This document shows positions 47,687 through 56,234 of a DNA stretch of 64,000 nucleotides, piece after piece. Every line of letters begins with the position of its first letter. Position 1 is the stretch's first letter. The notes below the pieces were generated by a model. The model searched no databases, had not been told where the DNA came from, and saw nothing but the letters and a program-made list of their open reading frames with translations. Location: contig NZ_JACHCR010000023.1 in the NCBI RefSeq assembly GCF_014205845.1, forward strand, positions 1-64,000, read 5' to 3'. The translations under genes were made by a program, and so were the position numbers. This stretch comes from Mucilaginibacter cryoferens (lineage in GTDB: Bacteria; Bacteroidota; Bacteroidia; Sphingobacteriales; Sphingobacteriaceae).

Positions 47687-48649
47687 CTACAAGGTGAGCG
47701 GGCCCTCTCCTGCTGCTTCTGCTTTTCCCGCGGGGATGAGCCGGAAAGCGGAACCTGTGAATTCGGACCTGACGCCGAAAAACCGGTCGAGGTCTTCGCG
47801 GATGCTGCGGCGTACGAGGCCCGGGGATGCTGTCGGGAGGTCGAGTTCGTAGCCGTATAAACCGCTGACGGGGCCCATATCGACGTGGTTGGCGGGTATC
47901 CCGCTTAGTCCTTGATAAGCCAGTGCGTATAGTTTTTTCGCGGATACGTTGGTCGCCCGTACGATGGTCATCTTACGGATGGTATCGTAGCTGAATCCCA
48001 TGTTGGAGGGCAGGCCTTGGAGCATGCCGGTGATGACGGAGCGGTATTGGTAGGCGGTGTCGCTGCCGCCGTTATTGTTGACAAGCAGGGCTTTGTTACG
48101 GTCGTAATCCATTACATCTTCTTTCATCCGGGAGGCGAGTCCTTTTCCTGCCAAAGCCTGCGCGACTGTAAAGCCCGTCACGTCTGAAGCCTCTGTAAAA
48201 CCCAGTACTTTGCCGGCACTGTCTATCCAGGCTTCGTGGGGTAACATGCGATGCGGGAAAAGCGTATGTAATACCTTGTCGTCCACCACTGTTCGGAAGC
48301 GCTGGCCTTTTAGAAAGGTGTTGGCGTGTTGAAAAGCCGCAATCCTTGCCCCGTTTTCAGCAGTCACGGGTAGCACCACGAGTTTCCCGCCAAAGGCATC
48401 AACCAGTGAATCCAGCCGGGGCATGGCCTGGATACAGCCACCACAGGAGGTGGCCCAAAAATCGATGATCAATAGTTTGCCTTTGAAATCTGATAGTTTC
48501 AAGCGCTGCCCGTTGTTATTCAATACATTTTCCAGAACTACATCCGGTACAGTATCTCCTACTTTTAATCCTTTTTCCTTTATATTTTCCTGTGCTGTCG
48601 CGCTTAAAAAAAAGCAAAGCATGGCCAGGAAGCTTAAAAATCGCTTCAT
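47687..48649 (-). CDS. TlpA-like thioredoxin-fold protein
   Basis: A 320-residue exported protein. Signal MKRFLSFLAMLCFFLSATAQ, thioredoxin/redoxin domain about 25-170 with the active site FWATSCGGC (Cys residues at about 70 and 73), and a C-terminal region of about 140 residues of unknown function (SNMGFSYDTIRKMTIVRATN). The second part is common in Bacteroidota proteins linked to SusC/D pairs. It would act as a periplasmic thiol-disulfide oxidoreductase. Co-directional with SusC (40 bp) and with the upstream 112-residue gene (59 bp). Confidence 0.88.
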   Translation of the reverse strand: MKRFLSFLAMLCFFLSATAQENIKEKGLKVGDTVPDVVLENVLNNNGQRLKLSDFKGKLLIIDFWATSCGGCIQAMPRLDSLVDAFGGKLVVLPVTAENGARIAAFQHANTFLKGQRFRTVVDDKVLHTLFPHRMLPHEAWIDSAGKVLGFTEASDVTGFTVAQALAGKGLASRMKEDVMDYDRNKALLVNNNGGSDTAYQYRSVITGMLQGLPSNMGFSYDTIRKMTIVRATNVSAKKLYALAYQGLSGIPANHVDMGPVSGLYGYELDLPTASPGLVRRSIREDLDRFFGVRSEFTGSAFRLIPAGKAEAAGEGPLTL

Positions 48650-48708
48650 TTTAAAACATATTAAAGATTATTATTTAACCAGAACACTCACCGGCAACTG
48701 CCGGAAAA

Positions 48709-49047
48709 CTAACCCGCGTTATCCGGGCCATCATCATTACCTCCTCCGTTCGTATGGCAGTTACTTTCATCGTTTCTTCCGCAGATAACGCAGCGGCCTA
48801 TTGTTTTATCCCGCAAGTCGTACACGGCATTCACTAAACTGATCAATCCGTCAAACAAGTTGGCAACATCAAGAACGTCCGGTAATTCTTTGTCTTCGGA
48901 GTTCTCGGTAGCCAGGGCGAAACAGCCAAAGGCCTCCCATAGGCCTTCCCGTACACTTTCAGGATCGTATGTAGAATAAAAAACACGAACCAACTGCTCT
49001 GGCGTCCGTACACCCATATTTTTCAAATCAACTAATATAGCACCCAT
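48709..49047 (-). CDS. Hypothetical 112-residue protein with Cys/Gly-rich tail
   Basis: First gene of the TlpA-SusC-SusD transcript. The first 80 residues are helical (MGAILVDLKNMGVRTPEQLV... LFDGLISLVNAVYDL). The tail holds CVICGRNDESNC followed by a Gly/Asn/Asp-rich end (HTNGGGNDDGPDNAG). The helical leader followed by a Cys- and Gly-rich tail is the general layout of a Nif11- or nitrile-hydratase-like RiPP precursor, but I see no clear double-Gly site and cannot assign a family. It could equally be a metal-binding accessory protein. Confidence 0.6.
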   Translation of the reverse strand: MGAILVDLKNMGVRTPEQLVRVFYSTYDPESVREGLWEAFGCFALATENSEDKELPDVLDVANLFDGLISLVNAVYDLRDKTIGRCVICGRNDESNCHTNGGGNDDGPDNAG

Positions 49048-49129
49048 GTGTTAAAATAAAAGGTAAAGTAACAACATAACTTACCCTACCGGCGAAAAAC
49101 CAACAGGTTTCCCGGGAAAGTAAAAAACA

Positions 49130-49180
49130 CGAAAACGGCAGCCGTTATTTTTTAACTATTAACCGCTGCTGCCGTTTTCG
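49130..49180 (-). terminator. 13-bp hairpin with T-run on the minus strand
   Basis: CGAAAACGGCAGC (49130-49142) and GCTGCCGTTTTCG (49168-49180) are perfect arms around 25 bases. On the minus strand the stem is followed by TGTTTTTTAC, as in a rho-independent terminator. It lies directly after the stop of the 49185-49448 frame and upstream of the 112-residue gene. A further perfect palindrome, TTTCCCGGGAAA, lies at 49108-49119. Confidence 0.65.
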
Positions 49181-49184
49181 GGAC

Positions 49185-49448
49185 TTAAGTGGGTGATTTT
49201 ATTATGTTCTTGATTGGGTTCTGGAGGGGATAGGAGATAATACGAATATTCTTAAACCAATAGGAAATAAAATTGACGCATGAATTGAAAACCGAATTGT
49301 CAACAATACCTATATTAGAAAATTCAGGTGTGCATAAAGTAAAAGAACCTTGCCATAAAAAAGCGCACATCTTAAGAGCAGCAAAGTTTCGATCTTGAGG
49401 CTGATTGAAGTTATGTAGCGTTAATGAAATGTGATTTATAGCAGGCAT
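49185..49448 (-). CDS. Hypothetical 87-residue protein, doubtful
   Basis: An open frame ending 5 bp before a terminator-like hairpin on the same strand, which is the main reason to keep it. The sequence has three Cys (KMCAFLWQGSFTLCTPEF, FNSC) and an aromatic, Asn/Ile-rich composition with no known motif. It could be a remnant or a small peptide gene. Start context is weak. Confidence 0.35.
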   Translation of the reverse strand: MPAINHISLTLHNFNQPQDRNFAALKMCAFLWQGSFTLCTPEFSNIGIVDNSVFNSCVNFISYWFKNIRIISYPLQNPIKNIIKSPT

Positions 49449-49501
49449 TTTTGTTGATCCGTGTTTAGTTTTTAGACTTAAAACGGATCAACTGTTTTAA
49501 A

Positions 49502-49610
49502 GGGCAGTGCTCCGTCTGAATGCACATGAGGTACCGACTAAGGACCCGAACGCAAACAGCTGATAGGAACACTGCCCCCTAACTAATATTTAGTTGGGAC
49601 AGTGCTTTTA
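49502..49610. ncRNA. Possible structured RNA or short repeat element
   Basis: GGGCAGTGCTCC (49502-49513) pairs with GGAACACTGCCC (49566-49577) with one mismatch over 12 bp. A second perfect hairpin, AACTAA-TAT-TTAGTT, follows at 49581-49595. It is followed in turn by another GGGACAGTGC and a T-run (49596-49608). The region has no gene and ends 270 bp before the XRE gene. It may be an RNA, an attenuator or a miniature mobile element. Confidence 0.35.
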
Positions 49611-49774
49611 CCTACCACCTCGCGTTCATTGAAATTTAGTCGGTTTTCATGTACGAGATTTTGATAAAAAACTCTGTCTTGTAAAAGACTTAAGAAGTTT
49701 TCAAATTTATAATATTTTTTCTTGTTCGCCCAATTTGGCGATATTTACAATCCTCCTTTTTATTTAAAAACGTC

Positions 49775-49782
49775 TATATTTG
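49775..49782 (+). promoter_or_regulatory. -7 box candidate for the XRE gene
   Basis: TATATTTG fits TAnnTTTG exactly and lies 98 bp upstream of the ATG at 49881. The -33 element is not clear. The dyad at 49828-49863 lies between this box and the gene. Confidence 0.4.
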
Positions 49783-49827
49783 TTTTTCATATATTAACAA
49801 ATATGCAAATAATTGATTCACAATAAA

Positions 49828-49863
49828 ATAACCTGCAATTATATTAGTATAACTAAAGGTTAT
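49828..49863. promoter_or_regulatory. 36-bp dyad, probable operator, second copy
   Basis: ATAACCT (49828-49834) and AGGTTAT (49857-49863) with a 22-base spacer, identical arms and spacing to 35649-35684. The inner part also has a dyad (TTATA/TATAA). It ends 17 bp before the XRE start at 49881, so bound protein would block transcription or translation initiation, which fits autoregulation. Confidence 0.65.
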
Positions 49864-49880
49864 ATTTTAACTCTATATTC

Positions 49881-50288
49881 ATGACAACTGGAACTAAAAT
49901 ACGTTTATTAAGAGAACAGCACCGTTGGGACCAAGGTGTGGTAGCGGATTCTTTAGGAGTGACACAGCCTGCTGTATCAAAATTAGAATCGGATCAAACC
50001 AAGCTATCATGGGAGAATGCCGTTAAACTTGCAAAGTTGTTCGACGTAGACCCCGAGTATTTTTTTGAAATCGCTATAAACAATTTTAATAACCACGCAT
50101 ATAGTGTTAACCAAGTTCAAGGAACTTACCAATATACCGACGTGGAAACAATTAAAATGCTTTATGAAGAGAAACTTCAGGCTAAAGAAGAGTTATTACA
50201 CGAGCGTTTCTTGCGAAATAATGAACTTAAAGAACAAGTTGCAGAGTTGAAAAAAGAAATTGCTGAATTAAGGAAACAGGTGAAATAG
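49881..50288 (+). CDS. XRE-family HTH regulator with C-terminal coiled coil
   Basis: A 135-residue regulator. The N-terminal HTH covers about 5-62 (KIRLLREQHRWDQGVVADSL, GVTQPAVSKLESDQT, AVKLAKLFDVDPEYFF). The last 40 residues are a strongly charged heptad repeat (LHERFLRNNELKEQVAELKK and EIAELRKQVK), probably a dimerisation or partner-binding coil. A 36-bp dyad immediately upstream suggests self-repression. The same HTH-plus-coil layout is seen in the two XRE genes at 1-2.4 kb. Confidence 0.82.
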   Translation: MTTGTKIRLLREQHRWDQGVVADSLGVTQPAVSKLESDQTKLSWENAVKLAKLFDVDPEYFFEIAINNFNNHAYSVNQVQGTYQYTDVETIKMLYEEKLQAKEELLHERFLRNNELKEQVAELKKEIAELRKQVK

Positions 50289-50323
50289 ACTATTTTTTAA
50301 TTGTTTTTGTAATATCAAATATT

Positions 50324-50806
50324 ATGAAAAACTGTTTGATCATTGCCTTAATGGGCATCGCCATCGTAATGTGCAGCTGTAACGGAGACCGTACCGCCAA
50401 GCATGTGGATACAACAACTACATTGAAGGCTGCTAACCCGCCGCCCGTAGATAGCGTGATAGTGCCTCCCAAGGAAAAGGTAAAGTTCTATGATCCGATC
50501 ATACTGGAGAGCGATACCGATTTCGGCGTGAAGCTGGTGGGGCAGCATTTCGACGTTAGGCCTAATACCCCTGCGTTGAATACGATCCTGACAACATACC
50601 TGCAAAATTGCTATAATGATTATCATCGCCTGCCTTCCAAGTTCATTATTCATTATGCCAACGAGCGTACGCGTATTCTTACCAGCAAAGGAGTGAGGGA
50701 ATCCATCGTCCTTTCACAAGAATCCCTGCGCCAATATATCCCTGGTGCGGACAAAACGGAGAATATTGGTAAATTCCCTATCCTTTATCAAACGAGATTT
50801 TATTGA
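50324..50806 (+). CDS. Lipoprotein, hypothetical
   Basis: A 160-residue predicted lipoprotein: signal MKNCLIIALMGIAIVMCSC with the lipobox Cys at residue 19, a Thr/Pro-rich linker, then a globular part (YDPIILESDTDFGVKLVGQH, NTILTTYLQNCYNDYHRLPSKF) without a recognised family. It starts 35 bp after the XRE gene on the same strand and may be co-transcribed with it. No function can be deduced. Confidence 0.6.
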   Translation: MKNCLIIALMGIAIVMCSCNGDRTAKHVDTTTTLKAANPPPVDSVIVPPKEKVKFYDPIILESDTDFGVKLVGQHFDVRPNTPALNTILTTYLQNCYNDYHRLPSKFIIHYANERTRILTSKGVRESIVLSQESLRQYIPGADKTENIGKFPILYQTRFY

Positions 50807-51096
50807 CTGTTTATTCGAGCTCAACTTTCATCACAGGGTGATAGTTAATAATGCTCTTGAACAGCTTACATCTGCTGAAAATAAGGATAAAAAATTAAAT
50901 AGTGTCTTCATGAGTGTATTGAAATTAAAATTTTTCTTTTGGGAATGATTATTTAAATAATGAAGTCTATTCCCAATGTTAAAATTCCGATTTGCAGGTT
51001 TCGCTATTAGCTTTTAAAAGCTAAAATTTTAAAAGAATGAAAAGTACATAATATATTATATATGTACTAACTTTATAGTGTAACCAACTTATCATT

Positions 51097-51792
51097 ATGA
51101 GGAAATTTGACTTTAAAAACCGGGTTAACTGGATCTCAAATACACCAACAAATAGGTTACAAAACCTATCGCTCAGCGCATCTATTTATGGTGTAGCAAT
51201 TTCAACATTGCTTGCAGTCGTTGCGATTATACTTACAGTTAAATATGGCGAAAATACTGAGGCATTGGAGCAACTCAAAAAAACGAATCTTAATCTTAAT
51301 ATTCAGACGAAGCTTTTAAATGAGGAATTGAGAATTGTCAATAATAATGCAACGGCGCAGCGACTTGCAGACTCAAATAAATTTTCGGTAAGCGTCGCCG
51401 AACTAAAAAATATTTATGATTCGAGTTACACAAGCGATAAGGACGGCATACCAATAAAAAAAAACGAGCAAAAAGAAAAATTGGCTCTCGCATCGATGAA
51501 AGCGACTATAGAATCACAGTTAACAAACTCGTTCTTATTACAGCGTAAGGATAGCCTCCTGATTAAATGGATGCAATTGGATAATAAAGTCATAAGTGCC
51601 TTTAAATTATATAATCTCGTGTCTAAAGGTAATGAGGCAGAGAGATCAACCATTGGCCCTGGCATATTTATAAAGGATGACAACGAACGAAAGGAAGAAA
51701 GTATAGAAATGCTTAATGTCAGGGAAAACTTTGTATCACTCCTTAAGTATGTTCGAAGCAATGGTCTTATCAATTGGAGTTTAATTAAGTAA
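51097..51792 (+). CDS. Membrane-anchored coiled-coil protein, hypothetical
   Basis: A 231-residue protein with a short basic N-terminus, one membrane helix at about 28-48 (ASIYGVAISTLLAVVAIILTV), a coiled coil at about 52-85 (ALEQLKKTNLNLNIQTKLLNEEL) and a helical C-terminal domain, presumably on the far side. No family is recognised. It precedes the 51910-54352 operon by 117 bp on the same strand and could belong to it. Confidence 0.6.
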   Translation: MRKFDFKNRVNWISNTPTNRLQNLSLSASIYGVAISTLLAVVAIILTVKYGENTEALEQLKKTNLNLNIQTKLLNEELRIVNNNATAQRLADSNKFSVSVAELKNIYDSSYTSDKDGIPIKKNEQKEKLALASMKATIESQLTNSFLLQRKDSLLIKWMQLDNKVISAFKLYNLVSKGNEAERSTIGPGIFIKDDNERKEESIEMLNVRENFVSLLKYVRSNGLINWSLIK

Positions 51793-51909
51793 TTGGCGGC
51801 CTTTTTTATCTATGTATATTAGTATTATATAACACTATTGCTGGAACGTTAGCTCCCTTTAGGGAATCAGAAAACAAAGTACACCTGACCTCTTATCAAT
51901 ATTCATCAT

Positions 51910-52677
51910 ATGGCAAAAAATGTAATCTCAGAAAATGATGCTGCCCAGCTTAGTAAATGGCAGTCCCGCTTATTGCCTTGGATGATCATTATGCCAAGCC
52001 TATTGATCATTTTATTTATTTATCTTTCTACCAGGCAACTGATAGAGTTTAATGATTCCATCAATGCTTACCGGACGGGGGGCAGGACCAGCGACTTGGG
52101 TCTTCAAATGGATTCGTGGGGCAACCCCAACCCGCTTAATTACAATTTCGAATTTGTAAAATTTCGCGCCCGGGTAAAGATGGAGGAAATGGCGATCGAT
52201 CATCGCTACGCACAGACCGGTTTTTTACTGATTGCAAGAACCTATACCAAGTACCTCGGTTTTTTCACAGGGATGATCCTTGCAATTGTTGCTTCCGTTT
52301 TTATCATTTCAAAGCTAAAAGAAAACGTTAGCGATTTGGAAGGCACCATCAACGAAAAGATTAAATTTAAAGTGGTCAGCTCATCACCTGGAGTTATTTT
52401 CGGTTTCTTGGGAACTATGCTGATGATGGCCACAATCCTTTATAGTCCTGAGATAGGTCAGACGGACAGTCCGCTTTATTTAACACCGGAGTTTGCAATC
52501 GCTCCCAACGATAGCACTTCCAACGCGGAAATAGCAAACGCGATCTACAATTTAGACAACAACAGTTCGGCAAAAACCGGTACCGGAAAAATATCACAGG
52601 CAAAGATCAGGCGTGCAGAGTTTTTACGGGATTCGATATCTGCAGGCCGCAAGCCTAAAAAATTAAACAGGAAATAA
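51910..52677 (+). CDS. Membrane protein with three hydrophobic segments, hypothetical
   Basis: A 255-residue protein. Hydrophobic segments lie at about 20-38 (LLPWMIIMPSLLIILFIYL), 116-134 (FFTGMILAIVASVFIIS) and 162-180 (GVIFGFLGTMLMMATIL). The loop between the first two (about 75 residues) has the pattern RTSDLGLQMDSWGNPNP. The tail is basic (KIRRAEFLRDSISAGRKPKK). No family is recognised. The metallopeptidase-like gene starts 13 bp downstream, so the two form an operon. Confidence 0.6.
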   Translation: MAKNVISENDAAQLSKWQSRLLPWMIIMPSLLIILFIYLSTRQLIEFNDSINAYRTGGRTSDLGLQMDSWGNPNPLNYNFEFVKFRARVKMEEMAIDHRYAQTGFLLIARTYTKYLGFFTGMILAIVASVFIISKLKENVSDLEGTINEKIKFKVVSSSPGVIFGFLGTMLMMATILYSPEIGQTDSPLYLTPEFAIAPNDSTSNAEIANAIYNLDNNSSAKTGTGKISQAKIRRAEFLRDSISAGRKPKKLNRK

Positions 52678-52690
52678 ATCAATTACCACG

Positions 52691-54352
52691 ATGAAAAAAT
52701 TGATACTGTTGACTATAGCACTTAAGGTTGCAATCAGCGCGCAGGCACAGGTAAAAATCCCCGTTGCCGAATACTTGAAATTATTGGACAACAATAAATA
52801 TGATGTAGTATATGAAGACGTCCAAAAAATCCGTGTGAACAAGGCGCATGCCAAATCACCTATCCTCGATTATTTCGAAGCTAAGTGTCTATGTATGAAC
52901 GGAAGTCCAAAAGATGCGTTTAAGATTTACAATAAAATGCTACAGTCTGACCAACTAAGCAAAGAAGAAAGAAATTTCCTTTATAAGGAATTCCTCAATT
53001 GCGGGTCGCATTCGGCAGCACTAGCCGTATTATCCACGGCAGCTCCTAAACCACTTACTCTCAATATCATCCCCTCGTCATGGCACGGCAAGCTGGGAGA
53101 CGTCACCAATTGCTACGACTACACCCAATTTATTGATTTCACCAGCATGCCATCAGCAGATTCGCTTGCCCAAAGAGTATTTGATTATCAACATAAAAGG
53201 GACGCCAATAAGCTGTGGAGCAACTTACTAGGTAACGGCTATGATATCAATACGGCCTCTGATCGATTTGTCGTTGTAACACCTTCTGGTAGTAACGCCA
53301 AACAGATTCTGACGGTTGTAGAAAAAATTCAACATGCCGCAAATTTCTACAGTACCTATTATAAATTATCGGCACCCACGAAATTAATCACAGTTTTCAT
53401 GATGCCGGATATCAATGCTATGCAGGCACTCTCCAAAAAGCTTCACGGCATTAACCTTCCTGTGTCTAACCTGGGTTATTCAAGCATCAACGATCTAACT
53501 CTGGTCACGATCAGTAATATCGAACATATAGGCACTATATATCATGAACTCTTTCACCTGATGATCCGGGCGGATATTGGAGATATCCCGGTTTGGCTTG
53601 ATGAAGGCTTGGCATGCCTTTATACAACTTCTTCATGGGATGGTGATAATCTAGTTGGTTCTTATGATACCTGGAGGACACGTGTACTGTTAGATGCAGC
53701 AAACTCACGTGATAACGCTCTCAGGTTTCCGACTATCAATCTTTTGACCAGTTATACCTGGGATGAATTCAACGGCTCGGACGATCATAACATTTGTGAG
53801 GCTTCCATGAATTATGCAATGTCTAACCACCTGATGCTGTACCTGCAAGAAAAAGGCTTACTTATCCGGATCGTTTCTGCATTTCGTAACAGAACAGTAA
53901 TCGATCTTAAAAAACAAGGCTCCTATCAAGGAAACGCGGAACTACTCGAAGAGGCATTAGGCGAACCCATAGATTCGTTAGACAAACAATTTACGCGATG
54001 GATGCAAGACAAATATCAGCTTCATTTGGAAAATAATCAGGTCAAATCGAGTGTATATTCCTTCAATGATCTACTTCACGGCCATCTTTTCAATCTCATC
54101 CTCCTTAACGAAGAACACGGTATGACACCTCTTAAACTAGCGGTCTTCCAAAAACAGCAAGATGATATCAACTATCGTTATGAATCAATTTCAGGCTCAG
54201 ATGAAGAACATAAATTTTATAAAGCGGAGGAAGATCGACTTCACGGGAACTATAACCCATACGTTGAAACGGATCAGTATAACGAGATCAAGACCCTATA
54301 CGATGAAACATTGGCGCTGGAGCAAAGCATGCGAAAGGCACTTTTTCAGTAG
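52691..54352 (+). CDS. Exported gluzincin-like metallopeptidase
   Basis: A 553-residue exported protein. The signal peptide is MKKLILLTIALKVAISAQAQ. Residues about 25-115 look like TPR helices (DAFKIYNKMLQSDQLSKEE). The peptidase core has the zinc motif YHELFH (about residues 287-292) followed after about 15 residues by WLDEGLA, the third zinc ligand helix of gluzincins. Length and layout fit a Bacteroidota peptidase of the MA clan. The C-terminal 130 residues (VETDQYNEIKTLYDETLALE) are helical. Substrate unknown. Being co-transcribed with a membrane protein suggests a role in the envelope. Confidence 0.8.
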   Translation: MKKLILLTIALKVAISAQAQVKIPVAEYLKLLDNNKYDVVYEDVQKIRVNKAHAKSPILDYFEAKCLCMNGSPKDAFKIYNKMLQSDQLSKEERNFLYKEFLNCGSHSAALAVLSTAAPKPLTLNIIPSSWHGKLGDVTNCYDYTQFIDFTSMPSADSLAQRVFDYQHKRDANKLWSNLLGNGYDINTASDRFVVVTPSGSNAKQILTVVEKIQHAANFYSTYYKLSAPTKLITVFMMPDINAMQALSKKLHGINLPVSNLGYSSINDLTLVTISNIEHIGTIYHELFHLMIRADIGDIPVWLDEGLACLYTTSSWDGDNLVGSYDTWRTRVLLDAANSRDNALRFPTINLLTSYTWDEFNGSDDHNICEASMNYAMSNHLMLYLQEKGLLIRIVSAFRNRTVIDLKKQGSYQGNAELLEEALGEPIDSLDKQFTRWMQDKYQLHLENNQVKSSVYSFNDLLHGHLFNLILLNEEHGMTPLKLAVFQKQQDDINYRYESISGSDEEHKFYKAEEDRLHGNYNPYVETDQYNEIKTLYDETLALEQSMRKALFQ

Positions 54353-54512
54353 TCCTATACGTCAGGAACCTATTTATATCGCCCACAAATAGCCTGCTCG
54401 ACTTCATTAATCTAACTAACAACAATTTAATGCTTAGTGCAATTCAGATTTACAGCTTAGCAAAAATTATAGATTTAGACCCGTTACTTTTTTGGCTTCG
54501 GTATATAAGGTT

Positions 54513-54623
54513 TTAAATCGGACGTTTTGGCTGGTTTTGTGGATCAACGTGCTTTCTTCTGTCTTCGTTTCCTTGTTCTGTCTTTGGTTTTGGGCCTGGT
54601 TTAATAGCTTGAATTGTTTCCAT
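54513..54623 (-). CDS. Tiny basic protein, hypothetical (36 residues)
   Basis: METIQAIKPGPKPKTEQGNE and onward to a KRP-I end: 36 residues, Pro/Lys/Arg/Glu-rich and predicted disordered. Short GPKPKTE...RRKHVDP-type proteins are frequent in Bacteroidota, which is why I keep it. The rest of the 54353-55075 gap holds only overlapping shadow-like frames. Confidence 0.4.
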   Translation of the reverse strand: METIQAIKPGPKPKTEQGNEDRRKHVDPQNQPKRPI

Positions 54624-55075
54624 GATAACGTTTTTTTATGGTTTAATATTTTTATTTCGAAGATCTAATGACACGAATGTAGCAGTTGGAAATTATCGCT
54701 TTTTACGGTTTTCCGTAAGACGGAAATTTCAGCTCCTGATATCGCTGATTGGAACCATCCAGCAATTCTTACCAATGGCAACAATTTGGCTTCAATTTCG
54801 GAGTGGGTACTTAAAATTGTGCTATATTGGCACTGCAGGGCAAGCTGCTATGCTTGTCTTTGTGATAAGGTTTAGGTTGAAAGGTCCGGGCAGCGAGTGC
54901 GAGGACCTTTCTATTTTTAATACTGCCCTTGTCTGTTCCCAACTTTTGCTATCCATATAATCAGAGTCCATCTTTTTTATGTTTCCACTACAGGAAAACA
55001 ACAAATCAGTACCTGATTGGATTATAAACTCAGCATTTAGATCTTAACAGGATAATTGATAACTTTGAAACTGTT

Positions 55076-55306
55076 ATGAGTTTACCGCTAAGGATCACAT
55101 TTGAGGAGAAGGACTACACATATATGGTCTTAACAAAGGGAATTACTAAAGAGACAAACCAAATCAGGATCAGCCTTGCCGGAGAAGATTTCACATTGCT
55201 TCGGACTCCTCAAAATGAATGGTATGCGGAAGAATTAGCAGTTGGGGATCACCCTGGGCTACTGATGGCAATTGCCAGAAATGTTGCATTAAGATATCGC
55301 TTATGA
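55076..55306 (+). CDS. Hypothetical protein, 76 residues
   Basis: A small beta-rich protein (LPLRITFEEKDYTYMVLTKG, QIRISLAGEDFTLLRTPQNE, then a helix LLMAIARNVALRYRL). Composition and ATG start look genuine, but the family is not recognised. It stands alone, with the sbcD-like remnant convergent on its right. Confidence 0.55.
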   Translation: MSLPLRITFEEKDYTYMVLTKGITKETNQIRISLAGEDFTLLRTPQNEWYAEELAVGDHPGLLMAIARNVALRYRL

Positions 55307-55602
55307 TATTACGACCTATCCACCCATGCTGCCGCGAGGTCCAGCCTTGTGGCCCGTATACTAAGTATACCCAATGTCTTTAGAGCATAGCAATTAATTT
55401 GCATTGCTGAATTGAAAATTGATAAATTTTCAGCGTTATTAATAGTTCCCCTCGGATAACCATCAATATGTGGCACATTATTTATCAAATCATGTCCGGA
55501 CTCAAAAAACAAGTATTTCGGATTTCCTGGCGTAATATTACGAAGTTGGTATTGTAATACTAACGGTGAACTGCTTTTGAAAACCGGATTTCATCCAAAA
55601 GT

Positions 55603-56102
55603 TCAGCCCTGGTTCACCAATCTAAAACTGCTTCCCTGCAAAGTCTTTGCAGAAATTGAAAATCCCCCAGTTTCGGACAGACGAATATCACGGTCGTGCA
55701 GGAGGGGTACGGTGCAGACGACAAGGCCTAGCTGCTTATTTTGATCATAAACGGGAATGACTTGGTCTTCAAATAAATCAGGGACGACGATGTGTATATT
55801 AAAATATTTTAGCAGTTCCTTTGGCGCGTTGAGGGTACTGATCCAATCGTGGTTACCCCGATAATGACCACGTCGCGGCAACGTGTATCTTTTATCTGGC
55901 TTAAAAAGCGGTAATATTGTTCCAGCCCGGTTTTAGACGGCGAACCTGAATCGAATATATCGCCGGCTACGATCACCACATCTATATTTTTAGACGTTAG
56001 GGCCCCGATGAGCCAGTCCAGGAAATCATGGCGTTCTTCAATACGGTCGAACTGTTCCGGCTTCCTGCCCAAATGCCAATCTGCTGTGCGTAATCCTCTC
56101 AT
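55603..56102 (-). pseudogene. sbcD: Broken SbcD/Mre11-like nuclease subunit gene
   Basis: Two overlapping minus-strand frames together read as the N-terminal phosphoesterase of SbcD: TADWHLGR (residues about 6-13, first metal motif), VIVAGDIFDSGSPSK (second motif), then a frame change near 55860. The first frame goes on as IIGVTTIGS, whereas the second carries GNHDWISTLNAPKELLKYF (third motif, GNHD). The product stops after about 165 residues instead of about 400, and no SbcC partner is nearby. A +1/-1 shift plus truncation makes it a pseudogene. A sequencing error at 55850-55880 could explain the shift but not the missing C-terminus. Confidence 0.8.
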
Positions 56103-56234
56103 GATTTAAATGCCTGATTAAATTTGTCGATCTGATGCAAAGCAACTACACAACAATTAAGAGGTATTTTATGATCTCGTTATCTTATGATTTTAACAAG
56201 GTTGGGGCCGATAAAAAAACGAATAAATAATATC

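Noticed and set aside
54622..55004. 112-codon plus frame and 60-codon minus frame
   Set aside because: Mutually overlapping, low-quality composition, no motif and no start context. Probably non-coding.
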